A DNA stretch of 51,460 bases from positions 1 through 51,460 of the forward strand of contig NZ_JACDOB010000011.1 of the NCBI RefSeq assembly GCF_017656375.1. The letters run 5' to 3'. Positions 49,895 to 51,460 of the stretch are shown here, one piece after another. The stretch comes from Thermovirga sp. Its GTDB lineage: Bacteria; Synergistota; Synergistia; Synergistales; Thermovirgaceae. Below the pieces are notes generated by a model, which saw only the letters and a list, made by a program, of their open reading frames with translations, had not been told where the DNA came from and made no database searches. Position 1 is the first letter of the stretch. The number at the start of each line of letters is the position of its first letter. The translations under genes were made by a program, and so were the position numbers.

Positions 49895-51460
49895 TTGAAA
49901 AAATTCCAAGAATACCTTACCGCCCATCATAATACTTATAGCAATAGCAAACCCAGATTGTACTGGGAATACCACAAAACTGCTTCTTCCCTTGTAAAAA
50001 ACATAATAGCAGGGAAACCCTTTGATTGGGCTGTTTTAAACGTTATAAAAAAGCTAGGGGAACAAGTGGAAGCAGATAGAACCTATGTATTTTCATATGA
50101 CGAAAGAACTAACACTATATCGTGCACACATGAGTGGCACTCTTCAAACACATCTTCACTAAAAGATACATTACAAAACATTGATCTTTCTCAATTCCAA
50201 TGGGGTAAGAAAAAAATAAATACTGAAGGATATATTTTTATACACGATACAAGCAACTTATCTCATCTGGCCCCAGAAGCCCAATTGGAACTAAAAAAAT
50301 TGCTTGCTCCAGACACAAAATCCGTTGCCATACTAAAAATAGGAAGTGAAAATCTTTTAGGTTTTATAGGTATCTCCTGTTGTAAAACCAGGCATGACTG
50401 GACTGAAGAAGAAATAGATTTTTTGGCATACATAGCAAGTGCGATAGAATATGCAATTATTTTCAAGAAAACGCAAGAAAAAGCTTCTATCGCAAAGAAA
50501 CGCATCGAATCAGTCTTGAGCCAGAGCGACTTTTTAGTTTGTTGCTTTGATAAAGATGGAGTTCTTACTTACGCCAATGATGCCTACTGTAACTTCTTCG
50601 GTTTTAAAAAAGAAGAGCTTTTAGGAAAGGATTTCTTTTTTCTAATTCCGAATGAGTATCGGCAAAAAGTTAGGAATGAATTCCTTTCCCTGTCTCCACA
50701 AAAGCCCTTTACTACATACGAACACCAAGTATTAACTAAGGATGGTTCTCTCAGGTGGCAGCGGTGGACCGACATGGCCTTATTTGATGAAGATAATTCC
50801 ATATTGGAATACCAATCCATAGGTATTGACATAACAGAACAAAAAGAAACTCACATGAAACTCGAAAAGGCATTAAAGCAACTTCGTGAAGCCTTTAATA
50901 ATAGCATCGAAGCCATGGGGAGAATACTCGAAATTAAAGACCCTTATACAGCTAACCACCAAAAGAGGGTCGCTATCCTGTCTAGAAGAATTGCGCAAGA
51001 AATGAACCTGAACAAAAAAGAAGTAGAACTTATATATTTAGGGGCTCTGGTGCACGACATCGGGAAAATATACGTGCCAAGCGAACTGCTAAGCAAGCCT
51101 GCTAAATTAAGCAAATTAGAATTCGAGCTCCTGAAAAACCATACGCTCAAAGGAGAAGAAATTTTGCGGCCCCTATCCAAGAGGTGGCCCATATGGGAGG
51201 CAGCAGCTTACCACCATGAAAGGATAGACGGAAGTGGATATCCAAGAGGCTTAAAGGGCGAAGACATTCCCCTTGGCGCTAAAATCATAGCCGTCGCTGA
51301 CGTAGTAGAAGCCATGACCTCCCACAGGCCCTACCGTCCAGCAAGAAGCCTGGAAGAAGCCTTAAATGAGCTGCGAAAAGGAATGGGAACCAAATACGAC
51401 CCAGAAGCAGCAAAAATATGCATCAAGCTTTTCGAAAAAGGGCTCTTTTCGTTCGAGGGG
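49895..51460 (+). CDS. GAF-PAS-HD-GYP signalling protein (C-terminus beyond window)
   Basis: Start TTG 49895, 7 bases after GGAGG (49883-49887); open to the last base (522 residues). Residues about 25-195 look like a GAF domain (WAVLNVIKKLGEQVEADRTY, then FLAYIASAIEYAI). Residues about 205-325 are a PAS domain (FDKDGVLTYANDAYCNFFG and IGIDITEQ). From about 345 an HD-GYP domain follows, with HDIGKIYVP and HHERIDGSGYPRG. HD-GYP domains hydrolyse cyclic di-GMP, so the protein should lower c-di-GMP in response to a small-molecule or redox signal. No membrane segment is seen. The amidohydrolase at 3200 is under c-di-GMP riboswitches. Confidence 0.92.
   Translation, partial: MKKFQEYLTAHHNTYSNSKPRLYWEYHKTASSLVKNIIAGKPFDWAVLNVIKKLGEQVEADRTYVFSYDERTNTISCTHEWHSSNTSSLKDTLQNIDLSQFQWGKKKINTEGYIFIHDTSNLSHLAPEAQLELKKLLAPDTKSVAILKIGSENLLGFIGISCCKTRHDWTEEEIDFLAYIASAIEYAIIFKKTQEKASIAKKRIESVLSQSDFLVCCFDKDGVLTYANDAYCNFFGFKKEELLGKDFFFLIPNEYRQKVRNEFLSLSPQKPFTTYEHQVLTKDGSLRWQRWTDMALFDEDNSILEYQSIGIDITEQKETHMKLEKALKQLREAFNNSIEAMGRILEIKDPYTANHQKRVAILSRRIAQEMNLNKKEVELIYLGALVHDIGKIYVPSELLSKPAKLSKLEFELLKNHTLKGEEILRPLSKRWPIWEAAAYHHERIDGSGYPRGLKGEDIPLGAKIIAVADVVEAMTSHRPYRPARSLEEALNELRKGMGTKYDPEAAKICIKLFEKGLFSFEG

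Overview
The window reads as a chromosomal segment of an anaerobic, amino-acid- and organic-acid-fermenting bacterium. Evidence: a selenocysteine-dependent glycine-reductase-family locus, TRAP and tripartite-tricarboxylate importers, citrate lyase, an iron-sulfur serine dehydratase, M20 peptidases, an OPT peptide transporter, CoA-disulfide reductase, and no respiratory genes. The mix and codon use (many AUA and AGG codons) fit Synergistota best, but that placement is inference without a marker gene. I see no rRNA, tRNA, phage, insertion sequence or CRISPR array.

Layout. 1-657 (-) is the N-terminal part of an exported protein that ends in an aspartate run followed by Gly/His repeats. 838-2658 (-) is a membrane-anchored protein of unknown function. 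2762-4105 (+) is a strong promoter, two tandem c-di-GMP-I (GEMM) riboswitches with an intrinsic terminator after the first, and a secreted Ntn-type amidohydrolase. 4147-8646 holds a Ski2-like helicase, an SDR-type threonine dehydrogenase and a CoA-disulfide reductase-rhodanese fusion. 9012-15835 is an amino-acid block: three consecutive DapF-fold genes, two PLP aminotransferases and a RocB-like M20 peptidase. 15879-19881 holds cardiolipin synthase, an unknown protein, an EamA transporter and a PEBP protein. 20154-23652 is an OPT transporter, a PqqD-like protein and an M20 peptidase, followed by HU.

24136-35900 is the most distinctive region. A leftward operon encodes a TRAP importer (dctQ, dctM ... 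dctP) with an opine-dehydrogenase-family protein, a one-chain serine dehydratase and two ornithine-cyclodeaminase-family proteins between dctM and dctP. Diverging from it is a rightward operon of GrdE-like and GrdB-like substrate-specific reductase subunits, GrdX and a FadR-type regulator. GrdB contains an in-frame UGA followed by a SECIS-like hairpin, so the full protein spans 33413-34714. The surroundings suggest import and reductive cleavage of an N-substituted amino acid, perhaps opine-like; the substrate is unknown.

35917-38423 (-) is a cysteine-synthase-family enzyme behind a GNAT-nitrilase fusion. 38598-48610 (+) is a citrate/tricarboxylate block: GntR regulator, TctC-TctB-TctA, aconitase, NADP isocitrate dehydrogenase and citrate lyase CitD-CitE-CitF. 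The end holds a cold-shock protein (-), an FAH-family enzyme and a GAF-PAS-HD-GYP protein that runs off the window. The HD-GYP protein (predicted to degrade c-di-GMP) and the two c-di-GMP riboswitches show that c-di-GMP signalling matters in this organism.
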